Part shown: in pieces, positions 1-11,370 of the stretch
Position numbering within the stretch: position 1 is the stretch's first letter
Layout: every line of letters starts with the position of its first letter
Assembly (NCBI RefSeq): GCF_029227915.1
Contig: NC_079884.1
Coordinates: forward strand, 26,474,001 to 26,538,000
DNA length: 64,000 nt
Origin: Hydractinia symbiolongicarpus
Taxonomy: Eukaryota > Cnidaria > Hydrozoa > Anthoathecata > Hydractiniidae
Direction: 5' to 3'
Notes under the pieces: generated by a model
What the model was told of the DNA's origin: nothing
What the model saw: the letters and a program-made list of their open reading frames with translations, nothing else
Database searches by the model: none
Program-made: the position numbers and the translations under genes

Positions 1-1260
1 TAGAGAAAGCTTTTGATAGAGTGCCACGTAAAGTTATTTGGTGGGCTATGAGAAAATTAGGTGTGAATGAGTGGCTAGTTACGATGGTTCAGTCTATGTA
101 CAGCAATGCTAGAAGTCGTGTCAGGATTAACGATTCACTTAGTGATGAATTTAGTGTAAATGTTGGTGTACATCAGGGTTCTGTACTTAGTCCTTTGTTG
201 TTTATTCTAGTCTTAGAAGCGCTGTCGATGGAGTTCAGAACAGGTTGTCCATGGGAGTTATTGTATGCAGATGATTTGGTTCTCATAGCAGAGTCGATGG
301 AAGAATTAGTTGAAAAGTTTGAGAAGTGGAAGAAAGGACTAGAAGAGAAAGGGCCAAAGGTAAACACAGCAAAGTCTAAAGACATGATAAGTAGCATTGC
401 AGCCAAGTGTGACCTTGTAGTTGGAAAGTGGTCTTGTGGAGTTTGCAGGAAAAGGGTTGGTAGTAACTCAATTTTTTGTTAGACTTGCAAGCATTGGGTA
501 CAAAAGAAGTGCAGTAGTATTAGTGGAAGGTTAAGAGCTGGCATACAGTTTGTATGCAAGCGTTGCAAAGGTAAGATTATAGAGAATGAAGTATTTCCAG
601 CTTTAATGAGGTACAACAGTGGCTCGTTAGAGATAGTTAAGAACTTCTGTTACTTAGGTGATATGTTGGGCAGTGAAGGGGGTGTTGGAAGAAGTGTTAC
701 TTGCAGGATAGGTTCTGCTTGGAAAAAGTTTAGAGAGTTACTTCCTTTATTGACTAGCAGAGTCCTGTCAATTGAGGTAAAAGGTAGGTTGTATGAGGCC
801 TGTGTAAGAAGTGTTATGTTGTACAGTAGTGAGACATGGGCAGTGAAGCAGGAAGATCTTGACCGTTTAGAAAGGAATGATATGAGAATGGTTAGATGGA
901 TGTGTAATGCCAGTCTGAGAGACAGAAAGAGTTCAAATGAGCTAAGAAGCAGGCTAAGTCTCCGTAGAATTAAAGATGTTATCCAGATAAGAAGATTGAA
1001 TTGGGTGGGGCACTTGGAAAGAATGGAGGAGGATAATTGGGTAAGAAAGTGTAGAGACTTCATAGTTCCTGGGGCAAAGCCCAGAGGCAGACCGAGAAAG
1101 ACTTGGCAGGAGGTTATAAGGACAGACTTGATAGAGAGCAAGTTGAGTTTAGATCTAACACAGTCTAGATCAGATTGGAAGAGGGTCATTAATATACCCC
1201 ATACAACCCATGCTAGCATGGAAAACGGACGTTAAGCCGAGAATGATGATGATGATGATT
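1..1260 (+). pseudogene. RTE-like non-LTR retrotransposon, 3' part (reverse transcriptase), one nonsense codon
   Basis: The frame opens inside a reverse transcriptase: a HQGSVLSPLLF motif near 170-205 and the catalytic YADDL near 265-280 are visible. It runs on through a Cys-rich segment (CGVC, then CxxC and CKRC near 430-570) to a basic C-terminal region with RLNWVGHLERM and GRPRKTWQE, ending at 1,235. One in-frame TAG at 480-482 interrupts the Cys-rich segment; the frame is the same on both sides, so this is a single substitution. The element's 5' part lies outside the window. A short GAT microsatellite follows at about 1,239-1,257, a 3' tail style known for RTE-type elements. The RTE assignment rests on recalled family features, not a search; another LINE clade is possible. 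Confidence 0.85.
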
Positions 1261-1335
1261 TTCGAGCATTGTTTGGGTCAATGCAGGTTTTTTAGGGCGA
1301 ATACTTGAATTTTTGCTTCCCCTTGATGGTTCTGG

Positions 1336-1529
1336 ATGTTCATTTTTTAGGTCATTTTATTTGACCATGTTTGCGTTAGCTAGCTAGCCACTAATATTTT
1401 GTGTTCTACAAAATTATTAGGAGGAAATTCTTTTTTGACCTAAATAAAAATTCTTTTATGACCTAAATAAATAAACAGTATGTTCATTTTTTAGGTCATT
1501 TTATTTGACCATGTTTGCATTAGCTAGCT
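1336..1529. repeat. Direct repeat pair, about 49 bp, 144 bp apart
   Basis: The segments 1,336-1,384 and 1,480-1,529 are nearly identical, beginning ATGTTCATTTTTTAGGTCAT and ending in TTAGCTAGCT. Between them lies a shorter duplication around TTCTTTTTTGACCTAAATAA. This looks like local tandem duplication just behind the LINE tail. Confidence 0.7.
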
Positions 1530-2620
1530 GCCAACTACAGGCAAGCACTGCAATCATGGAAAGTTGAAATAAGCTGTCACTGTTATTAGCAGTGTAATTT
1601 TTCCCACCCTAGCAATTCAGATTTTCTGATAGTAAGAAAATTATGCCCGGGTCTCGTTCCTATTTTTTATATATAAGAACCGGTGAAATGTAAACTAAGC
1701 TGTTCTTATTTTCAAAGCCTTTTTAGCCAAATTGGTTCTTATTTTGTTCTTAATATTAAGAACATGTCTTCAGAATTTACCTGTTTCGTGTTTATTCATG
1801 ATTTTTTTCCTATCAAGTTTCTCCAAAATTAATGTGTTTATATATATGTGAAAAATGTTGATAATGGAACTCTATAATTATGTTCACGAAAAATTGAACG
1901 AGAGAAAAAGAACAGTCGCAAGCAATCATTAACTTGACAGTGAAGAGCAAGAGAACTTATGTCCTTGGTTTTTCTTAAAGGTTATCTTTTGGAAAATGAA
2001 GTTAATTTCATATGAAAGAGCTTAAAAGATGTCTAGAAATTTTCTTGATTGGTTCTTTAGAATTTGGACTAAGAAGATTTACTAATTATGCATGTCATGA
2101 ACTAGCTCTGCAAGGGTGTTATATTTAACATTTTTGACAGGCTGTATGTAGTTAGAAATGTTTTCTGGCTGTTCACTTTGACATTTTAAACATTTTACAT
2201 AAATTTCAATATTAAGTTACCATAATTATGCTCAATAGAAAAATACATGTTTTAGAACTAGTTCATGTCATAATTTCGCATAATCAGCCCAACTTTTAAG
2301 ACAAATATCTCAAAAAAGAAAGATTTTTCAAAAAAATGAAAGATTTTTCAAAAAAATGAAAGATTTCTAGAGAACTTTCAAAGAATTTAACTTGATTTTT
2401 GCGTGATGTAACCATTAATTTTATAAACAATGATTCCAGCCTGAATCCGTTCTTGTTTTTTTATTTTGTTACAAATCTAAGGGTCACAAGTTTTTTATAA
2501 AACTTTTGTAAAGCTGTTACAATCCCTTTTTTTAGCCCTTATAAATCACATCACCTGTATATAGCTTTTCCAACTTCTGTTTGCCTTCATTTTAAACTCT
2601 CTTTTTTAGGTTCTGAAAAC
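1530..2620. other. AT-rich intergenic DNA
   Basis: No coding region is supported. The only structure seen is a threefold tandem of about 20 bp around GAAAGATTTTTCAAAAAAAT at 2,318-2,372. Confidence 0.5.
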
Positions 2621-2848
2621 ATGGAAATATTAAAATTCTTGTTTCTTGCACACATTATTGTGGTTGTTCAGCCCGTCGTTTTGAATGTCACCTCCCATGA
2701 ATTGCTTCATGATTTGCTATCTAAATTTGGAACAAACCCTACAGATTGGAGATATCGCCAACCAGTACCATTGGGAGAAAATAACGAATATCAAGTGTTA
2801 CTAAACTTATACTTTAACCCCTCGGTCCAAACTTATTTGTTTTATTAG
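2621..2848 (+). CDS. Possible first coding exon with signal peptide, function unknown
   Basis: An ATG follows a pyrimidine-rich stretch ending TTTTTTAGG and opens a 75-residue frame. Residues 1-20 are a good signal-peptide-like hydrophobic run. They are followed by NVTSHELLHDLLSKF and a WRYRQPVPLGENNEYQV segment, which is more protein-like than the AT-rich noise around it. I considered the start of a Cys-loop ligand-gated channel extracellular domain, but no Cys-loop or transmembrane exon could be traced downstream. It may be a dead exon or chance. Confidence 0.2.
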   Translation: MEILKFLFLAHIIVVVQPVVLNVTSHELLHDLLSKFGTNPTDWRYRQPVPLGENNEYQVLLNLYFNPSVQTYLFY

Positions 2849-4555
2849 AAAAAAAAATACCCTAGCTTTATGTGCAAAAATATCAGTCCTATTTCTTTAC
2901 GCTGATTTTATATGATTTTTTTTCTATCGAAATTTTGAGAATCTCAATAATTCTCTTGGTATACCTCGCGTGTAGCAAACGTGCTCCACAATTTCGCTTC
3001 GCTCGCAAAGCTAAATTGCTTCGCAAAAAGAACTTTTAGAAAGTGTTTATTCTCGGACATTTTTGTTGTCTGGGGATATTTATCCCTTGGTTGGTAAAAG
3101 TCTTCATCGGAATTCAGGTATATATAGCTACATTCCATCTGAGGCGAGGTGTGAAGATAAAGGAATTATTACCTAAGGTGAGAAGTATGTTTTTACTCTC
3201 CAACTCACCTTGCATGTATTTAAGGGTTTTCAGTATATTCGCTACGAAAAGGTAGTTGTGGGAGAGCTTTTTACAACAGACTATCCAGAACAAATACAAA
3301 AAGATTTAGCTAATTAGCTATAGCTAGCCAGCTGGCTAATTGTTTTTGTAATATGAGCTTTGAACAGAATTTTCAGCATTGTGGAGGAGTTCTTTCTCAA
3401 TTAATATTTGTGTTGGTATTAGATGCAAGAACTTGACATCTGGATAAGTAAGGTTGGTGAAGAAAATAAACAACTCTTCGAATGGCTATTAAAAAACAAA
3501 GTTTGTTGAGTGAAAGGTCATGGTAAAATGTATTATCAGCTCAGCATCGTTGGTATTGGTAGGTGATAATTCTCTTGTTGATATTTTGAGAACCTTGACA
3601 TCCATAGAACTTTTCTTGCATCCTTCTTTTTATTCCAAGCATCCTTGTTTTCAATTGCTTTTAAAAACCAAAAGGCAAATATTTTTATATCTGAAAAAAG
3701 TTTATTCAGATTTTCCCTTTCCCATATTGTTTGTGATATGAGTCTTTCTCCTGAGGAGGCAGGTAAAACCGAAGCAATCAACATCTGTACCCCCAGACGT
3801 GGCTTCCTTTTCTATCAATACTTGCCTTGTCAACAGTAATAAAGAGAAAAATTAATACGTTTTACCCACAGTTCGGCTTGTTACGGTTTCGAACTCTCTT
3901 TACACAGTGTATATTGCCACGCCCATCTATTTTACCTGATGGAGATCAGTTAAAAATTTTAATTTGTTATGAAGGTATTGGTGTAGACTTCAAGCCTTGT
4001 TCCAGGTTGCAACCTTCTTAAGAGAAAGTCGCATTTTCCTATTTCAGCATGCAAAAAAGCAGAAAATTGCCATTCTTAATTCTTCTTAAAGTTCAAACGA
4101 AACTTGAGTTTAGCCCTATGAGTAAACAAATATATCTGAATAAATACATGGGTTGAGGTGTGTTTGTATCATATCACGTGTATGTACATTTCATCTTCAT
4201 TATCCTGATCTTTCCATATTCTTATTGTTTTTGTTATGATTGTGTTTTATTTTGCTGTCCATGGCTGGTGTGATCACCTAGTCATGCTGATGAAGCCTGA
4301 TATTGGCAGAAACAGCAAGAGTTTATAAATATTGAAATATATTCACAATTGTCTCACTTTATTGTAGTTAATCCCTGTTAATTTTAGTGCCTTTATCTAT
4401 CTTAAATAAGACGTGTAGGACGGAGAGTTGATTGTTACAAAAAATGTTCTTGGAGATTTTCTTATAGCTTACCGTTTCTTTTCGTCAATTTTATTAATAA
4501 CTAGATAAATCGGTAGACAATTTTCGGCGATTTTTGTACCCGCAAAGCTTTAATT
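2849..4555. other. Intergenic, no supported gene
   Basis: Only short AT-rich frames without recognisable protein character are present. A small palindrome built on GCTAGCCAGCTGGCTA lies near 3,322-3,340. Confidence 0.45.
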
Positions 4556-4627
4556 AGTGAAAGATTCTGACCCCACCTGGGAGGGGGGGCTTACAGCGCC
4601 CCCAGGACCCCCAGCTGCTAAATTCAA

Positions 4628-4701
4628 GACTTTGTCCAAATATTGCTGCGCAGCAGCAATATTTTGACTAAGTCTAAAAAAAAGGCTGGATCCGCCCCTG
4701 G
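4628..4701. repeat. Long hairpin and a hAT-like terminus
   Basis: Arms of 22 bp at 4,628-4,649 and 4,653-4,674 pair with 20 matches around a GCA loop; the inner stem is AATATTGCTGC. About 10 bp further on, GGCTGGATCCGCCCCTG ends the block. Its complement, CAGGGGCGGATCCAG, resembles TIRs I recall from animal hAT elements. The opposite terminus was not found, so this is probably one end of a nonautonomous DNA element. Confidence 0.55.
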
Positions 4702-5529
4702 TCATGACTATTGATTGAGCGTTGTTCAAGTCAGTTCAGCCAGTTTTAATATCAATTCTCTAGTTAACTGACGTCAAAGATTAAATCTTTTTAAAACAAA
4801 ATTAAGCCTGCAAAGGAATAGCGGCGAAGTGGCTTATTTCAATGCTAAGAAAGCAGAAGGGTTTAAAGCCAGTCAACTTTCAGGAACAAAAAATTTTAAA
4901 AACAAAATAATTAGCAGATATTTAATCAAATTTCAGTATTTTTATTGCTTTTTTCCGATTTGTTTGATTTTTAGTGGAAATCCACCTTAACGGAAATGGT
5001 TTTTATATTCTTATGTGGTTAAGTTTTTCTGTGATTGGTTAATGTGCACGAAATATACTACGGAAAAACGAGTGTAAGTTGCACCTATTTTTCAATGCCA
5101 TACTCTAGAAAGGTTACACTTCATAATTTGCTGAATATCGAGCAAAATGACAATTTGTAGAGAAATTCATTCCAAAATTTTTTACTCAAAACATTATTAT
5201 TATAAATAACAAACGTTCGCGGTAATGGGAAACAAAGGTCAATTTTTTTTTTTTTTTTACCTTTTTCACTTAAAATGAGGTATGATGTGACATGACAGAC
5301 ATGTTTTTATTATTTATTTTTACTCTAATGTTGACTAGAAGCAATTTAAAGTTTCAATGGTTATGATGTCATAGTTGATTTAGGCTATACTCATAGTTAG
5401 TATGTAGGTCAGATTAAACAAAATTCATTAATTGCTATGGTTCTGAAGCAACAACACGAAAGCAAACAACAACAATGACAGATAATGTTAGAAGTATATT
5501 TCTCTTGTTTCATGTCATAACTACACTTG
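4702..5529. other. Intergenic, no supported gene
   Basis: AT-rich DNA with a poly-T run near 5,243-5,259. Nothing else is seen. Confidence 0.45.
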
Positions 5530-5531
5530 AG

Positions 5532-5855
5532 TTTGGGGAAAGGGGGGGATGTCAGGTTTGGTATCAGGGGGGCCCAAACCAGATGCGTGTGTTTCCATCC
5601 TTACCCTTAGTAAGACGTATCTCGTGGAAACGTCTGCGTATCTCGTGGAAACGCTAACTCAGCAACTCGCTTGGAAATTGCCTACATCTCCGCGACTCAC
5701 TTGGAAATCGCCTACACCTCAGCAACTCGCTTGGAAATTGCCTCTACCTGCTATGGCGTATCTCGTGGAAACGCACCTCATTTGTTAGGAAAACAAACGC
5801 ATCTTCATCCCATTTGGCTGACGAAGGAAGCCCGACATCCCAAATTTACCCCAAA
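5532..5855. mobile_element. MITE-like TIR element, copy 1
   Basis: The left end begins TTTGGGGAAAGGGGGGGATG. The right end, read in reverse complement, begins TTTGGGGTAAATTTGGGATG and continues into GGGCTTCCTTCGTCAGCC. The two ends are imperfect inverted repeats of about 37 bp. The same right end recurs in copies 2 and 3, which shows that this is a family. No transposase and no clear target-site duplication are visible. The interior holds the hairpin array at 5,614-5,774. Confidence 0.7.
5614..5774. repeat. Array of six small hairpins with interchangeable stems
   Basis: Units lie at 5,614-5,634, 5,636-5,654, 5,662-5,681, 5,692-5,711, 5,722-5,741 and 5,756-5,774. The stems are GACGT/ACGTC, GCGT/ACGC, GCAA/TTGC, GCGA/TCGC, GCAA/TTGC and GCGT/ACGC. 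The loop core keeps CTCG (CTCA in unit 4) followed by TGGAA. Stem sequence changes on both sides together, so pairing is preserved in every unit. Spacing between unit starts grows from 22 to 34 bp. Confidence 0.75.
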
Positions 5856-6137
5856 CTGGATTTTTTAAAGGAGACTATTTTGCGATCCATCATGTTATTA
5901 TCTAACTTTCAAAATCTGATAATACACAACTTTAAATTGACAAATAATAACTACAATTGCTGTCAATAATACAAAATCAATGAATAAGAATTGTACTTTA
6001 ATTTAGAGTTATAGCAGTAATAGCACTATCAATTGTTTGTGGCAAGAATAAACTGAGGATAATTTGGCGGAATCGGGTGAGGATGCTAGGCTGAAGAGAA
6101 GATATTGTCTCAAGCTCACGTGCGTGTTCCCAATAAA

Positions 6138-6276
6138 TTCGCTCTTCTCCACTACATCCGGAGCTCTTCTCCTAGTAGTGTTCGCTCTTCTCCACTACAT
6201 CCGGAGCTCTTCTCCTAGTAGTGTTTTCTAGCTTAACTAATCTCTCAATCACATCCGGAGCTCCTCTCCTGTGATT
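6138..6276. repeat. Three hairpins with a constant core and exchanged stems
   Basis: Hairpins span 6,150-6,180, 6,193-6,223 and 6,247-6,276. The first two are a 43-bp direct duplication with stem CACTAC/GTAGTG; the third has stem AATCAC/GTGATT. All three keep the core ATCCGGAGCTC(T/C)TCTCCT, which itself can form an inner GGAG/CTCC stem. The outer stem therefore differs at several positions while remaining fully paired. Confidence 0.78.
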
Positions 6277-6326
6277 CCATTTCCTCTATCATACCTCACA
6301 AGAACCTACTCTTTTATTAACCTCTT

Positions 6327-6406
6327 GGTGCACCACCTCTGACTGTCAGCGCCGCATCCCTCTGCTGTTATTTCCCCAGTCATCTGTCCTGCTCGCGTGG
6401 TGCACC
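6327..6406. repeat. Nested inverted repeats (long imperfect hairpin)
   Basis: GGTGCACCAC at 6,327-6,336 pairs perfectly with GTGGTGCACC at 6,397-6,406. Inside lie TGACTG (6,340-6,345) with CAGTCA (6,377-6,382), and CAGC (6,347-6,350) with GCTG (6,364-6,367). The three stems are properly nested, giving one long structured arm within copy 2 of the TIR family. Confidence 0.7.
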
Positions 6407-6498
6407 GTCGTTCATCTCCTCGCACCTGTACTTAATTCACCATACTCTTCCAGGGGTACACGCACATCTCTACAGCCCAGCACCCCCAATTCCCCAAA

Positions 6499-7960
6499 TG
6501 AAAATTCATTATCTATGAGGCAATATTTTTGACGAGAACTACGAAGAGATAATTCAACATGCCATAACAGGCTTAACAAATAGACAAAAAGAAATTAACA
6601 AAAAGAAACTACATGCAAGTGCCTATAAATTAGCCTTTTACAATTCGGGTAATAAAATCCCCATTTGATAAAACGAACAATGGGCCAGCCTTAGCCCTTT
6701 CCTAAATGGAGCTGTTTTGGATGCCTTGATGTTTAATGTAAATAGCAGTTCTGAAAATAGAAGCCTGACCTTATTTATTAATCACTCTAGGGCAAATGTA
6801 TAATGGCTAATATGGAAGATTTCTTCATAAAAAACATCAGAAACTTTTTTCATGTGGATTACTTTTACATTAACAAAATTAAAAATTTGAAGATAAACTT
6901 TTGGGATTTTGTCATTCATTAGTTTTCAAATTTCTCCCTGGAAATTTTTAAGGTTTAAAACCCATGTCCCACAGTAACTTTTTCATCCTTATCCTAATGT
7001 TAATACATAATCTATGCAACAGCTTTGCAGTAAAATTAAAACACAAGTTTTAACGAATAGCGGCGATAGAAATGCTTTTTTAGATCGTATTTTAAAGTTT
7101 AAAATCGAAAAGAGGCAAGCGGCATTTAATAGTTGTGAACAATGCTTCTCGAATGTTTCTTAGATTAAACGCGCTGGAATTTTTTTAAGTAATTAAATTA
7201 ACAATACATTCCCGCGCAATGCATTATAAAACTTCGCGAAAGATTTTTATTATTTGCTCCGATATTTCTTCACGAGCGCATTGTTTTTTAACACGCAAAT
7301 ATAAACTCGCAAAACGCTCAAGGGATTTAATTATAACAAAAGACAAACGACTGCCGTCCTCCACGCAAAGGTGTGATATTAGCGTGTACGCGGTAGATTA
7401 CATTCAGACTGTACTGTACTTAATCACTCTATAATGACACTTATTTAAATGCCTAATATAAAGGGAATACATAAAATCGGAAGCATAACCGTATTTATAT
7501 GCCCAACCATTCTAAATTAAGGGCACCGACAATAAAAGCAATTCCAGATTTCCAAATTGCACAAAAGATATAGCCTGATCGAACAATTTTGGGTAGCATT
7601 CAAAATACAGCTATGTGAAATGTTTATAAAATTGATCCTAAAGACTGGAAACATATTGCAAAAAAAAAAAATTAAAAAAAATCCAACTTAGTGAGGTAGG
7701 ATCGCCTAAGTAGAAATTGCCAATGAGAAGATCATGTGGATCTAAACTAGTAATCGGTTGAAAGCAACGCATAATTTTTTTATTGGCGTTTAAAAAGGTT
7801 CCTTGCGCCCAGGAGTCGAGTTAAAATTCATCTAAACTACTCAGGAGTGTTTCACGAGGCTCAACTCTCTGGTTTCACGGTAGTTTAACTACATTTTGCC
7901 GCTTTTTGCCGATTGTTGCGCGATTCCTTGTTTTCTGCCGTAAAATAGTCGACTTCGGCA
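6499..7960. other. Intergenic, no supported gene
   Basis: AT-rich DNA with a poly-A run near 7,660-7,672. Short open frames show no recognisable protein features. Confidence 0.45.
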
Positions 7961-7968
7961 GCAGCCGT

Positions 7969-8095
7969 AGTGTGGACTTTTGACCCTCTTGGAAACAAAC
8001 AAATAATTTTACGCCAAGAAGAATCGCGCCGAAGTGTGGACTTTTGGACTCTTGTAAAACAAAGAATATGTGACGTCAAGAAGAATCCCGCCAAA
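7969..8095. repeat. Diverged tandem duplication, 64-bp unit
   Basis: The copies at 7,969-8,032 and 8,033-8,095 both start AGTGTGGACTTTTG and both carry AAGAAGAATC(G/C)CGCC near their ends. The duplication crosses short open frames on both strands but does not suggest a protein. Confidence 0.7.
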
Positions 8096-11000
8096 GTTGT
8101 CGAAATTTACAGTAAAGAAAGATTGAAATTAATTTACTCTACCTATTGTTATTGCCTCCCGGTAGCCGGTCGGTTGGATAGGGTAGGATTCAACATGTCT
8201 AAAGGCTAAGAAAGTTTTGTATTGACTTGCAGCAAGTAAATGGAAGGCTTGAATATATGATTGCGGAATGAAATTGAGCAATGTTGCTAAAAAGAGGCAT
8301 GACTGGAAAACATTTATTCTCTGTGTTGCCTGGGATTGCAGAAGAAAGCAGTTTGGCAAAATAAACAGACTTTTTTGAGTTAACAAAATTATAGCATTAA
8401 CTTTATAATGACAACGTTTTCAGGTACATCTGTTTACTTTTAATTCCATTGATTCTTGAGCTTTCTATTGCTGTGCTAGCAAGTTTGAGCATGAAACCGT
8501 TTCTAGTTTCACTTTCAACAACTCTAAAAAGGCCTGTCTCAAACTCAAAGTTCTTGTGTTGTCTTGGGGTACCCACAAGACATTTGATAACAATACAATA
8601 AATCGAATAGCTGCATAACAACTTGTATGTTTGCTTTGTAGATTCAAAGCTCCTGGCAATAAACACTTTTTAAACGATTTCTTAAAATGCCACAAGGCCA
8701 CAGACGAGAACACTAGTCGTGACTAGTTTTGGGAGAATGACTTCGACAAGACTTGATGATGATTGGTTTAAAAGCTCTAATCTTATATCGAGATAATTCC
8801 TGGGAACGATGTTAATTATAAAAATTAGGAAAAAAGCATGGTTTTAATTAATGGGTGAAATGACGAAAGTTTTTCACATTTCACTAAAGAAGTTATGCTG
8901 ACAGGCATAGAAAATGTTTGTGGTTCTACCAACATAACGAAATGACTTAGCATACATATACAGCGCTATCATGATGGACACAAAATGTGTAAATGTAGTT
9001 AACGATATCTGTTTTTAAATGATTTGTTTTGTTAAAAATTTCAAGTATATAGTTAATGTTTATCGCATAACAGCTAGGTATTTCCAAGTTTGATTCAACA
9101 TTTTAGAGTCTTAGCCAATAAGGGCTACATATTTTTGACTGAATGTTGTGCTAAACCAGTGGTCATTCACTTGTTGTGGTAGGTTGTGTTGTTTTTAATT
9201 AGCTATTGCTGCGTAAAAACCAAATTTTATATAGCGGCCTCTACTTGTGCAAAACCATGATATAATTTTGCTATTTTTATTTTATTTATCTGTTGTTGTT
9301 TATGGTGTACTATGATCTAATAATACAAATAAAGCCTATTTACAATGCAGTTTGTGTTGTTGTTGTTGCTTATTTCTCTATCTTTCTCCTTTTCCATGTG
9401 ATTAAATGTTTCAAATAGATTAAATATCAAAAGTTTTATTAGTAATAGATACCGTTTTGCTTGTCTTTTACAGAATATAGTTTCTCCAAATTCATAGCCT
9501 GAATATTGCCCCCAAAGCAATTATATTCACCAATAACTTACGAAAACAAGCCTGCAAATATTATTCTGGATGTGGAAAAAAGAAGTTTTTCTGGCTAGCT
9601 AAGTATAGTCTATTATAAGATTAAAAAGGGAAAACACGGGGCCAAATTTTCACGCAGATACAATTTACTATATACAGGTTAGAGCAGGATCGTATCATGA
9701 TCGTCTATCGCGGTGAATGAACATAAACAACACTATAAATAACATAACGAGTTATCATAATGGCAACCTGGCTACAAGGTTGGCATTACTTGTATAAAAG
9801 CCATAATGGCTCTAGGGTGGTTAAAAAGTGACAGTTTCTGGGCTCCTAACATAATATAATATATAAAATGAAACAAACCGACCTGGCTACATGCAATATC
9901 TGTCCTGAAGAAATATCCGAAGGCCCCTCCTGATACCAGAGGCACACGATCCAAAATCTGCTAGAGTCACCGGCCGTCATTGGACGCGCTGCCATTATAG
10001 TAATTGAAGCCAAAAGATGGAGTTGACGATATTAGTAGGTTGCAGTGATAGATGATGATGATGGAAAACCAAACTCCCCTATGCATTTCTAAAGCATGCC
10101 GTGCACTCTTCTATTTCTGTATGTTTATGCTATTCCAAAGCTGTATATCTTCGCGCGGCTTGTAAAATTTTATGCAAGGAAAAGTGTTATGTGACCAAAC
10201 CAAACTATTAGCAAAATGTGATGATGGAAACTAGTTGACTTTAGCTGCTCCCATTTTATAGGTAGGCAAGGCAATCTTAGGGGCCTGGATCTACAACAGT
10301 ATTGGTTAGTTACCTTGAGGGCCCCTAGTGTTCATGCCTTGTGACCACCCTTTTCACTAGTCTACCATTCTAGATTTGGAATAACATTGAGTTTCTAAAG
10401 TATATCCTTCAATGATGCTAGTAGCCATCTTTGTTGACACTTGAATACTGAATGCAATCAAAGCCAAGCCTCTCAACAAGGTATAAGTACTTACTTCAGG
10501 AACCGCAATTAACATGTGGTGAACTGTTGGTCCACCACCATGTAAACCTAACAGATTATTGGAAACTTTGATATCTTACCCTGAAGCATATTTATACATA
10601 ATAAATTGCTAACATACATGTAACAGTAGAAACCTCTGTTCTCCTATAAAGAGCTTTTGAGACTCCTATAGTGAGATTTTTTAGTTCACAAAGAAACACA
10701 TTAAAAGAGACCTACGTTTATCAAGATCTATGTTTAGATTCAGGATCTTTTTCAGACCATTCGCGTTTTTCTTCTCCCTTTTTATTAACTTATTTTTAGG
10801 GGATTACCGTAACATAGCCCATCATCAACCCCGCGCACACGATCCCCGAAATGTAAAGGAATGTCAAGAACCGTAATAATTTAATATTTGGATTGAAACA
10901 TTTAATAACTTATGAAATATTTATAGCCATTTTTTGCTAAGGTCCGGCTTTCTTTTAGGGCTCATTTTGAGAGCGCGCTACAATGAAATTGATTACCCTT

Positions 11001-11230
11001 AGTAAATAATTAACGTATAGCGTCAGAAAAATTTTACACAAACAAAAATTTGTTATTGTTAACCTGACATATCCAACTTCAAGAAATAACCAGGAAGGAG
11101 ATCTGGAAATAAAAAAGAAAAGTTGTTTTTTCTAAAAATACTAAATTAGAGTTTTTAACTCTAAATTTAAGTTTTTAATTTTAATACCTTTTTTAATTGC
11201 GATAGCGCGATGTTTTGGTTTCGGCTCAGC
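8096..11230. other. Gene-poor stretch
   Basis: No gene could be supported. Small features are a CAACCT/AGGTTG hairpin near 9,763-9,783, a GAT microsatellite near 10,050, and runs of GTT near 9,290-9,370. Frames at 8,403-8,713 were inspected on the minus strand and not recognised. Confidence 0.4.
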
Positions 11231-11236
11231 CCTACG

Positions 11237-11370
11237 GCATTCAAAAGTCACATTAATAAAGTTATTTTAAGATAACAAGTGCTATCTTAAGATAACTCTA
11301 TTAATGTGATTTCGGAATGCGTGTATATTCACAAAAATGTCTTGATTGTAAGATAACTCGAGTTATTTTA
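11237..11370. repeat. Palindromic foldback with an extra copy of its inner motif
   Basis: Arms of 38 bp at 11,237-11,274 and 11,283-11,320 match at 33 positions around the 8-nt loop ACAAGTGC. All but one of the differences are transitions. A 22-bp near-perfect palindrome built on the same TAAGATAACT motif follows at 11,349-11,370. This could be a small foldback element plus a remnant copy. No flanking duplication was identified. Confidence 0.7.

Larger units (their letters stand above)
6063..6498. mobile_element. MITE-like TIR element, copy 2
   Basis: The left end (6,062-6,093) reads ATTTGGCGGAATCGGGTGAG and then GATGCTAGGCTG. The right end in reverse complement reads ATTTGGGGAATTGGGGGTGC followed by TGGGCTG. 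They pair as an inverted repeat of about 30 bp. The element has no ORF; hairpins fill its interior. Flanks show no obvious target-site duplication. Confidence 0.7.

Noticed and set aside
5532-6498. Helitron ends
   Set aside because: There is no TC start or CTRR end with a 3' hairpin at a fixed distance; the termini are inverted repeats instead.
8403-8713. Two overlapping minus-strand frames of 82-87 codons
   Set aside because: Amino-acid content is ordinary for noise and no motif or splice partner could be found.
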